64,000 nt of DNA from Spisula solida. Taxonomy: Eukaryota > Mollusca > Bivalvia > Venerida > Mactridae. The stretch spans positions 7,946,001 to 8,010,000 of the forward strand of contig OX365955.1 of the NCBI GenBank assembly GCA_947247005.1. The letters run 5' to 3'. How positions within the stretch are numbered: the first letter of the stretch is position 1; every line of letters begins with the position of its first letter. The notes beneath the pieces are model-generated. The model was given only the letters and a program-made list of their open reading frames with translations, was not told the origin of the DNA and ran no database searches. Made by a program: the position numbers and the translations under genes. Shown one piece after another: positions 12,501 through 27,500 of this stretch.

Positions 12501-15500
12501 CGTAGGTACCTTTATGTGAGTATGGGGCTGAATACACATGATTCTAACAATAAATCTGTTAACCTTTAACACATACTGCAGTATAATCTTAAAACTGTAG
12601 ATTTGCTGCACCTCAGAGCGCCTAGAATGCACCAGATGGCACCCTTTTCTTCCAAAATTGTCAGGTGAGCATGCCCCTAACCCCCTAGCGCAATTATGAA
12701 TCCACATGAAAAATGGGCTAGCTACGCATCTGAAGGTGCTTCATCTACAAATATATTGGGCACTGTAGAGCTTACACCTTGGTGGACCCACAAACCACAT
12801 ACTGTACTTGAGGACCTATGAGCCTTCTGGATTACTTCCTTCCATACTAATCCTATCACCCAGGTATGTGGTTGCAATCTATGAGCAAACCTTCTTGCCA
12901 ATGTAACAGAAGCAAATCAAAATGCATCCACCCTCTTTCTGTTAAAGGGGACACTTTGTAAAACAAGAGGGACATTGGCCCTAAAGCGCTCACCAGATGA
13001 CTAGCAGTTTAGGCAGAATCAGTGTTTGTTATGATATGACCTTATTATTTGATGTAGATTTTACAAATACACACTTTGTGGCCAGGTTTATAAAGATGAG
13101 GTAAAAAATATGACCTCTAGATTATACACAAGGGTTTTCTTTGATATGATCTGGTGGCTTAGTTGTTGGACCCAGATGACCCAGTTACGACCTTGACCTA
13201 AATTTTATAGGGACAAACATTGTGACCAAGTTTCATAAAGATTAGGCAAAAAGCGTGACCTCAGGAGTGTTAACATCTTTGATGTGACCTTGTGACCTAG
13301 TTTTTGACCACAGATGACCCAGTTAAAAACTTAACCTAGATTTCATAAAGACAAGCATTGTGACCAAGTTTCATAAAGATTAAGTGAAAAGTGTGACTTC
13401 TAGAGTGTTAACAGTCCAATTGTTGACGACGTACGCCGGACATAGGGTGATCACAATAGCTCACTTTGAGCAGTTTGTGCCCAGGTGAGCTAAAAAAAAA
13501 CACATTTATTTTCAAAAAAAAGAATTACGTTTTTTTTTAATTTTCTCAATTATTTATGTTTTTCTTCAAGAAATGTTTCCTGTTCCATAAAAGTTTATTA
13601 TTTATAATTCATCATCATCGTTGTTGTTATTGTTGTTGTTGTAGTATTGCATTACAGTCGGAATACAGTATAACAAGAGAAGGATAAAAATAGACAAGAT
13701 GGCACATATCGAAGCAAGGATTCTAAATATATCACAATCATTCGACAGCACTGTACGTTATAAGGCTTACCTTTTTTGGGCTTTCCCCAATCGGCTGTTA
13801 CAATAAGTTATGAATAAAGTCAGTCTTAACATTGAACACAGAATTCTACTCTTCAATCATTCATGCCTTACACAAACTCGTTATTTGTGAGGCAATGTAC
13901 ATTATGAGTACCCAATGAATATATGACTCTTTGACTGATGTAAACTTATGATAAAGTACATGATTTCTTATTTATTTCTTATTAACAAAGGAAGATATGT
14001 AACTAACCAACTAAATTGAAACGCATATACAATAAAAAAAGGCATGATTTTTCTCATAAAAAAGGTGAAAAACATGTGAAAAACATGAAATGCAGAGAAG
14101 CTTACACCATTTAAGGGCTTCAGAAATGAGAGCCATTTTTTTCTATCGCCTGACAAAAAGCTATGACAAGAAGGCAGACATTTGACAAGCTAAAATCTAA
14201 AATCAATATTTAGGAAAATTAATCAAGAATACGATATGATAATAATATTGTAAAATTATGTAAAAAATATGATTTTGTAAAATTATGAAAAAAAATACAA
14301 TTTTATAAAAATTGTGTAAAACACCTACTAATTATAAACAAAGTTCAAAACTTCAAGGTTTTTCACTAACAAGCACATACAAATTACCAGGCACAACAGC
14401 AAGCAATTATTTCATAATTAGTACAATTTTGGCAATTAAAGGTATAGGCAAGTTTTGGCCATAAAAGGTAAAGGCATGTTTTGGCAATTTAAGGTATAGA
14501 CATGTTTGGCAATTAAAGGTATAACCAAGTTTGGCAATTAAAGTTATAGACATGTTTGGCAATTAAAGTTATAGACATGTTTGGCATTAAAGGTAAAGAA
14601 ATATTTGGCAATTAAAAGGTATAGACATGTTTGGCAATTAAAAGGTATAGGCAAGTTTTGGCCATAAAAGATAAAGAAATGTTTTGGCAAAAAAAGGTAT
14701 AGACATGGTTCGGGAATTAAAAGGTATAGACATGTTTGTTAATTAAAGGTATAATCAAGTTTGACAATTAAAGGTATAAACAACTTGGCAACTAAAGGTA
14801 TAGGCAAGTTTTGGCCATAAAAGGTAAAGACATATTTTGGCAAAAAAAGGTATAGACAAGTTTCGGCAATTTAAAGGTATATACATATTTGGCAAATAAA
14901 GGTATAGACATGTTTCAGCAATTAAGGTATATACGTGTTTGGCAATTTAAGGTAAAGACAAGTTTGGCAACTAAAGGCATAGACATATTTGGCAATTAAA
15001 GGCAAAGAAATGCTTTAATAAAACCAAACTGTTTGAGACTTTGTGAGCTGCGCCATACTTGGTTAGGACATGAACAATAGAGTACATGCGTAAACGCTTG
15101 CCATAGTGTATTCAAACAACATAGCATTAAAATACTTTGCCCATAAATAAACATTATTATGAAATACTGTAATGCACAGACAATTCAAACCATACGGAGT
15201 GGTGGCAGCACCTAGCCACCCATGCAAGAGACAGACAGACAAGGTATCCTCAATAAAGGATTATTCAAACAAGCCTATACACTGCCCCTTGCAATGAATG
15301 ACACACTGCATGGCTGTTGAAATTAGGATATTACCATAAAGAGAGGTTACTGCAAATGAAAACTAAACATTAGAAACTGATGCCAAACTGGCCAAGAAGC
15401 CTCAAGCATATCAGGGGTAGCCTGGACTGTGTTTGAACAGTGCAAACATAGGAAGCATAGCAGTCACCTGACCACAAACACACAATGTAGATTACACAGT

Positions 15501-18500
15501 TTAGCGTTTAGGAATCACAAGAATGCCATTATGCAGATTTAAACACAACACAAAAGCCAGTGATTTGATAAAATATTGTAACTGTAATGTCGGCAATCTT
15601 AACATCCACTTCTGGTTTTATATTCCTACCACAGACAAACTATTGTTTCAAGATCTGTCAACAAATATTTCAAGTTGTTGAACAAAAATGCCCAAATTCC
15701 ACAAAAAATTGGTTTTCAAACATATGCCCTAATTTAGCTGCAACTCATTACCAGCAAAGCACAAAAACAGCAGCATGATCAAGTTTAATGACCAAATTTT
15801 AAACATGTTTTGTTAGTCTTGACAAATCTATTTAAGGTCCCTCTCCACATCTCATTCCTGGTGGTAGCTAGTGTCACAAGGGTATGAGAGAAGAGAAGCA
15901 TATTTTCTCTTTTTATACTGAGCGTCAAGTAAGGGAAACACTAGTACCATTTTATATTGTCTGGTAGGATACAGTCACTGGGGGAACCATACACCTCCCA
16001 CACTTATTGTGGACGCTCTACCACTTAGCTATTGAGATGATGTGGCAATAGTTGTCCCATATACAATGGTTACTGTTTGCCGGGCCCACCAATGCCACCA
16101 ACCTAACAACCAGATTTGGTTTCACTGTTACCCCATATACAATGGTTACTGTTTGCCCGGCCCACCAATGCCACCATCCTAACAACCAGATTTTGTTTCA
16201 CTGTAAATCGTGTTATTAATTCTCTAATCTATCGATGAATTATTCTGTTATCAATCAATAAAATAACATAACACAAGGTATATTTGCTTCCTAAAATCAC
16301 CAAATTAGAAAATTTTGATGAAGAAAAAGGATCAATAATACTAGTAATTTCATTGGTGCTAAAATACCTGGACTAAATAAAAATATTGTTTTCATCCAAA
16401 TTAGTTTGTTCGAATTTCATATTTTAAAAAAAGAAATCCCTTTGTCCAATATCTGATTAACAAATTTAAAAATTCATTCAATTTGCTGTCTTCGATGTAA
16501 AAAACCCCATCTTATTAATAAAACATCAAAGGTAATTAAACTTGATGGAAGAGCAGCTTTAAACAAGAAAAAAATACTGAATGCGCTGTTAACTTTGATT
16601 TACTGTTAATCATGCTAGATTTCATCTCAATATTCAAATGTTTAAAGAATGTACTATTAAGGTTGCCATAGCTACACAACATAAAATTACAGTCGATATT
16701 ATATACAGGAAGTATAACAATACCTGGTATTTTACTATTGTTTCTGGTTGCAGCCTTCTCCATCGCTTCCTTTACACAAAAATACAATTCACGACACTGC
16801 AAAACAAAAACAACAACACTTTTTCACAAAATAAATGTGTAAGATTTGTTGAAACAAGAGCACCGCCCACAAGTGTTGGACGCTCGACCGTCTCATACTT
16901 GATAGTATCCTTGCTCATCTGAGTGAAAATTCTATGAGTAACAATGGCAGATAACTCATAAATATAGGTCACCAGGTTACCAGCCTTGTCAATATGGACT
17001 CCCCTTGTAATGGTGAATAACTATGTTGAGTTTCAAGCTGATACCTTTTATAGTCTTTGAGAACATGACATTTTTTTGTAAAAATTCAAACTCACAAAAT
17101 GCACCTATCAATATTTTGCCCTAAAGGGGAGTATCGGGCATACACAGGACTTTAGACAGGCAGAAAATTGACATACCAAATGATTCCTGGGGTATAAACT
17201 GGGCTGGGGGATAAAACTGACCGTTACACCAGTCCCATGTAATAGATTTTAGATCCCATGCGGTAGTGGGGAATTTAGAAGCCGCAAAAAAGCAGACAAC
17301 CATTTAAAGATGTCTGGCCAATTGATATGATACACCAAGCATCTCATACTGTGGGGATTTAGACAACATATTTGGTTTTATGTTGGGGAATTATGACTCC
17401 AAAAAAATCATCAGACGTAAAATTTCTGACAATATGTACAACTAGGCTTGGTACCAAGCATTCATGTGAAGTTTCATTGAAATCAGACCAGTTGTTATGG
17501 AAAACTAGCTCGGACATACTTGGTGACATTCATCCAGACAAGACATTCAGCACAAAATCAAGATGTTCATGGAAATTTAAAATACTGTAAACCAATTTAC
17601 TTTCGCGTTTGGCAAAATCAAATCACGCGAAATAATTTCTTGGTTTACAGTAACAGAAATCATTTTACTATGCTTACCTTCTTCGTATAGAATTGGTTCA
17701 ATTGCACCTTGTCGCCAGTTTTTCGCCACAGACATAAGACTTTAGTTTTCGGACAATAAGTCATATTAACTAGTTTCTCATACCACCATCGGTCACAAAT
17801 GGCGCCAGTTACACTTCGTAAAATGATACAGTCATCACACACCTGATATAGTAAGAAAGTAACAACTTCATTTAACGTGGATAACATTTTGGAAGAAACC
17901 AACTTTCAAAATGGTCCATACAAGAAGCAAATACATAAATATACATGAATATACATTATTTTGTGCGAACAAAATACATAAATCAAAACAAATACATGAA
18001 TAGCATTATCTAGAGAATTAATACATGAAATACAAATTTACACCCTTAACAATTTCAAAGGCAAATTTACTTAATCTTTAGAGGCACACAAATTAAACTA
18101 ACAAAAACTCGCAGCTACCACCTGAGAATGTCAAGTTATATATAGAGGTTAAACAATCATGTCTTTATTTATTACCATCAGTAAAGTATGTGTCACCCCT
18201 TTTTATATTTTAAAGGGTCAACCTACTTGGCTTCTTGAGACAGGTTGCCTGATGTTCCAGTGAATAAATCTGCTGACTATACTGAGAGCAAGGTTGCAGG
18301 TTCGATTCTATTCACCGCCCCAAAACAGAAATGTTTTTCAGTATTCCCACCAAACATAGCACAGGTTAAAAGTCTCGGGAAAGTATTGGTACTTTCCAGG
18401 AAAGGTGACGGTACGGTGGGTCTCATTGGCAAATAGTTGCAAGTGGTTATTTGAGCAACAGTTTTTGGGGGGGTGCGATAGCTAAGTGGTCCAATGCATT

Positions 18501-21500
18501 CATACGTCGCATCATCTAGGCAATGACCCTGTACAGTATGCGTTCCAATTCAACTATAGAGGCATACTATTTATTCTAAAGTATTAATAATAGAGTGATT
18601 CACAATGATAATAGGGTGGACACGAGCTCAAGTCAAGTCTTTAAGACAGGAAACAACAGTTTAAATACAGTAAGAGATGTGTAACTTTAATAGTGTAAAC
18701 TACCTCCGAATCAGTCATGCGCAGATCCAGCAAATTTCTCGGAGGGTTCTGACCAGCTATTTAACGAAAGGGTTGTCCTGATCCGACTTTAAGCACTGAC
18801 AAACTTGTGAAAATTTGACATCACTACAGAACCATGCATGTAACAGGTGATCGATGCCAACATGTAACAGGTGATCGATGCCAACATGTAACAGGTGGAC
18901 GAAGCCAACATATTAACACCATTTAATCAGGTAAATGTTGAATACTTTAATAAATCACAACTGTATGGTATGGAAGATTTGTTGACACGAGTCATTCTAT
19001 ATAGAGTAAAGGGCTAATGAGCTATTTTTATACTCACTTCCATAAACAGCATATCACCCTTGTTGTCACTGCCCCAATGTACAGTGAATGATTGCTTCTG
19101 CATAAAACGACTTCCCATTGGTCGCAAGTCAATATCGTTGCCATGCTGTAATCAAGTATAATGTTAGTCAATATTGTTACCATGCACTTATTTAATCACC
19201 CATACCACTGCTAAGACCACCTCAAAATAAAGAACACAATGAATAAGCAATTAAAAGTCTACTTTTAGACAAGCGTCTATTCAGGAGACTACATGTATAT
19301 ATGCCCCCTAATCATTGAGTTACAAGTAGACTGTTTCATAATGGCAGCCAAAGCATACATATATTGGCTTTTGACCCTCTCAGGTACCCATTCATACACA
19401 TGGGTATAGAGGAGCATGTGGGTTATTCTGGCGAAAAATAGCAATGGTGCAGACAGGAATCAAACTTGAGACCTCTCGATCCAAAAGCATGTGGCCTACC
19501 TCTAGACCACAGCTCTCAACAATGTTTTTTTCTTTATTACACCACAATATTTAGATCACTTAATAACAAAGCAGATTTCAAGGCACAACAGATCATAGTT
19601 TTTAAGGCACAGAGTTCTCAAGGCATAACATACCAGTTTTCAAGGCATAACATACCAGTTCTCAAGGCATAACATACCAGTTTTCAAGACATAACATACC
19701 AGAGTTTCTATCTTGTCTAACAAGTTGTTTATCTCCTGACTATACTGTAAACCCATGTGTGACTTTCCCAGCAATCTTCGTACTTTTTTCTTGACTTCCA
19801 TTTTGTGACATCGTGTCATGATCATAAAGCCTACGAGATTATATAACATAACGGAGAGTAATTTATCCTCGTCGTGCTCCAATCTCTTCCTATCACCAGC
19901 TCCGAGGGAATTATATCTGTAGAAAAAACAATTTAATAAGAATTGCAAGCACTACAGAAGTCACCAACCGGTTTTAAGCCATATTTTCAATGTTTCTGTT
20001 GCCATTGCAACAACAATTTTTGTCAGAATAAAAAATATTAAGATGTGTGCGTAATCCCCTTATTTACCCCTATATACATACCAAATTTCATAAAGCTAGC
20101 TTGTAAACTGTTTGGGTAACGTCAGGATCCAGATTTTTGACAGATGGACGGACTGATGGTAGGGGACTAATAAACAAGACTGCATTCAATAAACGCTTAT
20201 GCCCTGGTGGAAGCCTTGTCCATACAAACTAGCTAAGTCAATCAGTGGCCATAATTCTGTTGAAATGTTGGATAGTGTTACATGTCTTTGACAACGTAAT
20301 GTGTTTATGATGGTAAACAAGTATGCCAAGTTTGAAAGCAATGCCTTGATGGACTTATATGTGGGAGACATAATAACATTTCTACAAAACAGCCGACCTG
20401 TCCATCATTTCTGCTGGTCCCTGGTCCATGCCAATAATATCTCGTTCCTGGGCAACAGCATCTAAATATACATCCTCCCAAAACTGCATCTGATCCCAAA
20501 GTCGACTTCGCTCTTTACCTGTAGCAAATCAAAGACAAGTATTTGTAATCATATAATTGAACTCCCCTCAAAGTTGGAGGTCAATTGTCAGTCTTGAAGG
20601 GACACAACGGAACGACAACATACTTTCTCTGTTGAACATGAATCAACAACAAACAAAAGATATATAACATAACTGTCAAAAATACAATGAACATATCATG
20701 GAAACATGACTTATTCAATATGGAAATGAACCCTTATCAGCCAAGTCTACAATCTAGTCAGTCAGTGCCAGTCCAGCGACCAAACTTTTTGTTTCCCAAT
20801 GGTTGTTCCTCAGCTGTCGCTGGTCCAAATCCTGGATGTGAAAAGAGGAGGGTTAAAGACAGGGATAGCGTGTCCCTGTAACGTAAAAAAGAGCTAGCTA
20901 CAGAAACCTTAACCTACATATGAAAGAACATACCTCACATGGTCTTAGAGGTACACCAGACCGCAGAGGATAAGGTAGGTAGGAAGGTTGTCGTTCTAAT
21001 GAGGTTGTGCTGTACTTACCAATCAAGCCTTCAAACAGATAAGTCTTGGATATCTCTGGACTTCCTGGTATCGGTGATGTAGTGATGATCTGCCCCTCAC
21101 GATATCGTGAACCAGTGCTTAAACTACTCTTGTTGCTATATAAACTTGATGACCGACCCTTCTTTAAACTGCCCTTTCCCTAAAACATCGTATAAAACAC
21201 ATATAACAATAAGAACCATTGTATTAATGATAAGACAATTAAACATTGATTGATTGAATATTTTATTGACGCATAATAATAAATTTATTAACAGACAAAA
21301 ACTAATTTTTGTTTAAAAAACTGCTATTTTTTTTAGATTCTTGATATATTTCATAGTATCATATTCAACATAAATGGATATATTTTTTAATTAATTACGC
21401 AAATTGGTTATTTATAATGCAATTATCTGCAGATACAATTTTTTTCTCTGATGATCCAAGAGGCATAATACATATCTTTATAGTTTTGTTAGAAATTATC

Positions 21501-24500
21501 AAATTATAAAACTAAGAGTATTTCAATAGTAATTACTCAATTATAAATGAATATATGTATTAGATGTGTTGATATAATTATTTTTAATTTCTCACATCTC
21601 AAATGTACAACAATACAATGTAAAATTCAGATTGAAAAGTATTTAAGAAAAATTTAAAGGTAAAACCATGCAGTAAAAAGGTGTACCGTATAACGAAAGC
21701 AAAACAATAATCAAGTTAAGATCAACAAGTTAAGATTAAAAAAATATATATGCAACAATGTAGCAGATTGAACCAATATAATCAAATCTTCAAGATTAAT
21801 CAAGATTAATAAACTTACTTCAAAATAAGTAAATCTTGCGTAACAAATAGGAAATAATAGGAAATAGGATAAAACCAAATGGCTGCGCAATACAACTGTC
21901 CCAGTAAATGACAGTTGAACACAAAAAATGTCAAAATATATAGCCTGCCAGTGCTTAAAGCCACATTAGGCCTTAAACGGCTATTTTCAAAAAGCAATAA
22001 CTTGGTAACCTTTTTGAAGAGCCATGGATTTTGAGCACTTTACTTGAGTCCCAAAGGTGGAAAACACCTTAAGTGGGAAGAACATTACATACAACCTCCA
22101 GTTGGTTTGTTTACATAATAATGAATGGTAAACAAAAAAATGCAGTTTATAATCTAAGGGAAGCAACTCTTGCAAAATTAGTATTTTGTCATCCACACAT
22201 TTTACTAAATGTGATTTTTTTGGCATACTATTTCGACAGATACATTTAACATTCTCTAGTCAATTTTTGGTCATTTGTGAATATATCCTTATTCCTTATA
22301 ATTAGACTATTTACTGGATGATCGGAATAAAAGGTTTTAAGGAGAAGTAATGTGGCTTTAAACAAATCGTAAGTTATTGATTGATACTATATTTAATTTA
22401 AATTGATTGGCATTTTCTACAACTTATATCTTTAATTTGCAAATGGAAATTGAAAGCAATCTCATAAGCATCTAATGACAGTCAACGCTAGTATCGTTAC
22501 CATGGTTACTGGGCAGGAAAAACATTGATCTAAATAAACCACCACCATTATCTCATATCTTTTTTTAATTTTTCTCTTCCAATGATTAATGTAGCATAAT
22601 GATGTTTTGCGATAATTTGTATGTAATATCGATGAATAAAGAACTTAAAATACAATAGAACTGAGATGCCTTGAACTGCAACTTCGGACCAATATTGTTC
22701 TTACTCGACTTAAAGATAAGGACAACCAATTAGACTAAACTATTGGTCAATAACAGGCGGTATGATTGACTATCCTTATTCTTAAATTAAATAAGATCAA
22801 TATTGAATACCACCCCTGGAAAATAGATCAAGCCATCTACCTATTTGAGGCATCTACTGTATATGTTTACTAGTACATCTACTGTATACTAGAACTTTAT
22901 TATTTTGCTGGCACCAAAGAATCTGTTCCAAGGTTTCTAGGGTGTTTGAGGCATCTACTGAGCACTCACTACATCAACATTTTGCAGGAATGATGTACCA
23001 GTTCTGTGGTTTTAAGGGTGGCTGAGGTATCAACTTTAAACTTTAAATCATCATTTTGCAGGGACCGCTGAACCTGTTACAGATCTCTGGGGTGGCTGAG
23101 GCATCTACTGATCATTTTGCCAGGATCGAAAACCTGTTCCGAGGTTATGAAATAAATCATCATTTACAGGGAGCGATAAACCTCTGCCAAGGTTTTTAGG
23201 GTTTCAAGGCATCAGAGTTCTACTGTATGTGTTTAATAATCACTGCTAAAACATTAGAAGCTAGCATGATTATGAAACATCTAACATAAAAATGAATACA
23301 AAAATCTATCTATCAAGTAAAAGCTGAACAAGACATTCTAGTCTACAATTTAAAATGGGTATAATTATAAAGAGTATAAAAATTCATAAAAAATGAAAAA
23401 TTTTGTTCACTCTCTATTTCAAGCAACTTTGTGGCATCTTTTGATTATTTAATAAACACAACATGCAAACCATGCGATATTGCAATAATGAAAAAGTTTG
23501 TATGGGAAACTTCAACAAGGTCTTAAACAAAGACCAGGCTATTGTGCAACAACTGAATATAATCTAATACTCTGTGATTAAATGTACGTGAGCGGCTCAT
23601 AATAAATGTATACACAAGGCTTTTCTATTATTTGACCTAGTGACATCGTTTTGACTACAGATTGCCCAATATCGAATTTGACCTATATTTTGTTAAGATG
23701 ATCATTGTGACCAAGTTTCATGAAGATTAGGCTAAATTTATTACCTCTAGTGACTACACAAGATTTTTCTATGATTTTGACCTTGTGACCTAGTTTTTGA
23801 CACCAAATCACCTTGCCAACCTGAATAATGTAAACATCACCTTGCCAACTGGAATAATGTTAACATCACCTTGCCAACCAGAATAATGTTAACATCACCT
23901 TGCCAACCTGAATAATGTTAACATCACCTTGCCAACCAGAATAATGTTAACATAAACTTGCCAACCAGTATAATGTTAACATCACCTTGCCAACCTGAAT
24001 ATTGTTAACATCACCTTGCCAACCTGAATAATGTTAACATTACCTTGCCAACCTGAATAATGTTAAGACCACCTTGCCAACCGGTATAATGTTAACATCA
24101 CCTTGCCAACTGGAATAATGTTAACATCACCTTGCCAACCGTATAATGTTAACATCACCTTGCCAACCTGAATATTGTTGACATCACCTTGCCAACCTGA
24201 TTAATTTTAACATTACCTTGCCAACCTGAATAATGTTAACATCACCTTGCCAACCGGTATAATGTTAACATCACCTTGCCAACCGGTATAATGTTAACAT
24301 CAACTTGCTAACCAGTAAAATGTTAACATCACCTTGCTAACCGGTAAAATGTTAACATCACCTTGCTAACCTGAATAATGTTAACATCACCTTGCCAACC
24401 TGAATAATGTTAACATCACCTTGCTAACCTGTAAAATGTTAACATCACCTTGCCAACCTGAATAATGTTAACATAACCTTGCAAACCAGAATAATGTTAA

Positions 24501-27500
24501 CATCACCTTGCCAACCTGAATAATTTTAAGATCACCTTGCCAACCAGAATAATGTTAACATTACCTTTCCAACCTGAATAATGTTAACATCACCTTGCCA
24601 ACCTGAATTATGTTAACATCACCTTGCCAACCAGAATAATGTTAACATCATCTTGCCAACCTGAATTATGTTAACATGACCTAGCCAACCTGAATAATGT
24701 TAACATCACCTTGCCAACCGGTATGTTAACATCACCTTGCTAACCAGTAAAATGTTAACATCACCTTGCCAACCTGAATAATGTTAACATAACCTTGCCA
24801 ACCGGAATAATGTTAACGTTAACATCACCTTGCCAACCGGAATAATGTTGACATCATCTTGCCAACCGAAATAATGTTAACATCATCTTGCCAACCAGAA
24901 TAATGTTAACATCATCTTGCCAACCAGAATAATGTTAACATCATCTTGCCAACCAGAATAATGTTAACATCATCTTGCCAACCGGAATAATGTTAACGTT
25001 AACATCATCTTGCCAACCGAAATAATGTTAACATCATCTTGCCAACCGAAATAATGTTAACATCATCTTGCCAACCGAAATAATGTTAACATCATCTTGC
25101 CAACCGAAATAATGTTAACATCATCTTGCCAACCAGAATAATGTTAACATCATCTTGCCAACCGGAATAATGTTAACATCACCTTGCCGACCCATATAAC
25201 ACCACTGAAACCTACAGATGACAACTAACAGAGGTATCACTAATGTATACAATATATCATGCCAATAACAAACAGTGGAGAGACACACTTCGTTCAACAA
25301 TAAGGGATTTCATTTTCGCTCACATAGTCACAAGATCACCAAACAATTTCAAATCTTTCACCAAGCAATTTCACAAAATCTAACTTTTCATAAGAAAATG
25401 ATATAATGATACAATTGACATGCTATAAAATGTATGATTATATCAACCATTCCAATGAATAAGAAACAAGAGGGCCCTAGGTCGCTCACCTGTCGTAGCA
25501 GTGCATGCATACCCCTATGGTGACCTAAGTAATCATTTACATCTACTGAGTAAGGTTCCAGTAAATTCAGCCTCTATTGCAAGAGTTTTTTGTAACTTGA
25601 CCATGTAACCTAGTCTTTGACCCCAGATGATCCAATATCAAACTTACATTGTCTTGTCGTACCCTTAAATGTTTTGCTCTCTTGTTGCTCTGACTTCTGA
25701 TTGGTTATTGAGTACTTTCTGTGCTACTCGATGGACATTATTTATATAATGTTTCATGTTTAACGTTCTTTTATTACCTGTCACTGTGGCCTTTTTGTTA
25801 GAGGCCATTACATGGCGGGAAACTTTTATTCACACTGTAATGTGCTATAAGGTTGTCTATTGGGTAAGTGTGAGTTTGGTGCACTGTAAAACGTTTAAGC
25901 CCCCAGTGACATTTGTCGCTGTCCGTACCAAGGCGGAAGCCCTTTGGTCAACCTTCCTCTATGTATGAATTGTCCACTTTATAGTAAAAATACAAAAATA
26001 TTTCGCCATTGTGCCTTTTTGTTGAACTTTGTTCATTTTGTATGTGCCATTCTGCAATTTCGTTGTCCAGCACAAGGCTGCTTCGTATCTTTCAAAATTG
26101 CATGTACACTATATATATGTTGTAGATTGTCCTTGTGGTGTGTGGTGTTTTCTCGTCACATGGCTCTCGTTCCGTTTTAGTTTGACTGACTGAGGCGGCA
26201 GACTTTCAGGACAGGATGCTGTATTTTCAGTGCTTTGTGTGTTTTTAATGTTTTCTGTGCTTGGCTGGTTAAGTTGAGTGCTGCCTTCCCTGTCTGACTT
26301 AATATAATCTTTTTTGACCTATATTTTGTAGTGATGATCATAGTGACCAAGTTTCATAAAGCTAAGGTCAAAATAGTGACTACAAATGGTTTTTCTATGA
26401 TTTGACCTAGTAACCTAGTTTTTGACCCAAGATGACCCAATATCGAACTTGGCCTAGATTTTGTTCAGATGATCATTGTGATCAAGTTTCATAAAGATTA
26501 GGGTATAATTGTTACCTCTAGTGTCAACACAAGCCAATTGTTGACTGACGGACGAAGAGTGATCACAAAAGCTCACTCTGTCACTTTGTGACAGGTGAGC
26601 TAATAAAATTGTTATGGACAACTACAATAGAGAAAGAAATATACCCCACAAAACAGAAACTTCTATTATTTTTGTAAAGAGTAATTTTTTGCTGATATTT
26701 CATAAAACTATCTTAAATATTCAAAATTGAAGTAAATGTGGATAGCAAAATGTACCAAAGCATACACACACCTATCTAACTTACAGTAGACCGATAAATA
26801 ATCCAGTAGGTATCAAGAATTTAATTTCAACCCTAAACTTTAAATATCTGCAGTTTCATTTGACTCCCTTGAATAGACCCTTAATTTTACCATTAAAATT
26901 TTCAACAAAAAACCCCCACAATTTCACATTCTGAATTCTGACTGAAGGGTGAATTTTCTTTAAATCATTGTTATTTTGGCTAAAATATGGTGAAATCTAA
27001 TACAAAGTTGGCCATAAGATTCCAGCCTTTAATAATTAACCTGTTGTAAGCCCCTAGCTATGTATACAGGTGTGAGGGGGGTATAATTTGGCATAAAGCC
27101 AAGAAATAAAACATGCATACAGTATACCAAGCAGGGGTTAATACTGTGATAAAGTAACACACCCCGACTGTCTCAGTTTCTGAGTCGGAAACAAAGCCGC
27201 GTATAGAGTGGTGGTTTATCCTCGTACGTCGTTTACCCTTATCTTCCTGCCCAGTATTATCTGACGATACACTAACCAGTGTACTTGCCTCCGACATGTC
27301 AGAATCAATACTGCTTACACGCTGGTCCATCTTCGCCGTCTTCATCAAACCTTTGTTTTTTACCATTTCCAACATGACGTCACGATCTACGGACTGCGGC
27401 GAGTGAGTCAGGTTACCGTGGAGATGTTGTTTATTATGATCGTCTGTAGACCCAGTTATAATAATGTCACATTTTTGTTGATTATTAGTAACATTTGTAA

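Noticed and set aside
19445..19515. Possible tRNA gene on the minus strand
   Set aside because: A-box- and B-box-like words are present, but no acceptor stem or consistent cloverleaf could be drawn. A SINE or tRNA pseudogene is more likely.
25756..26180. Two overlapping plus-strand ORFs (70 and 78 codons) with hydrophobic stretches
   Set aside because: They lie within the repetitive insertion at 25647-26296 and have no recognisable domain.
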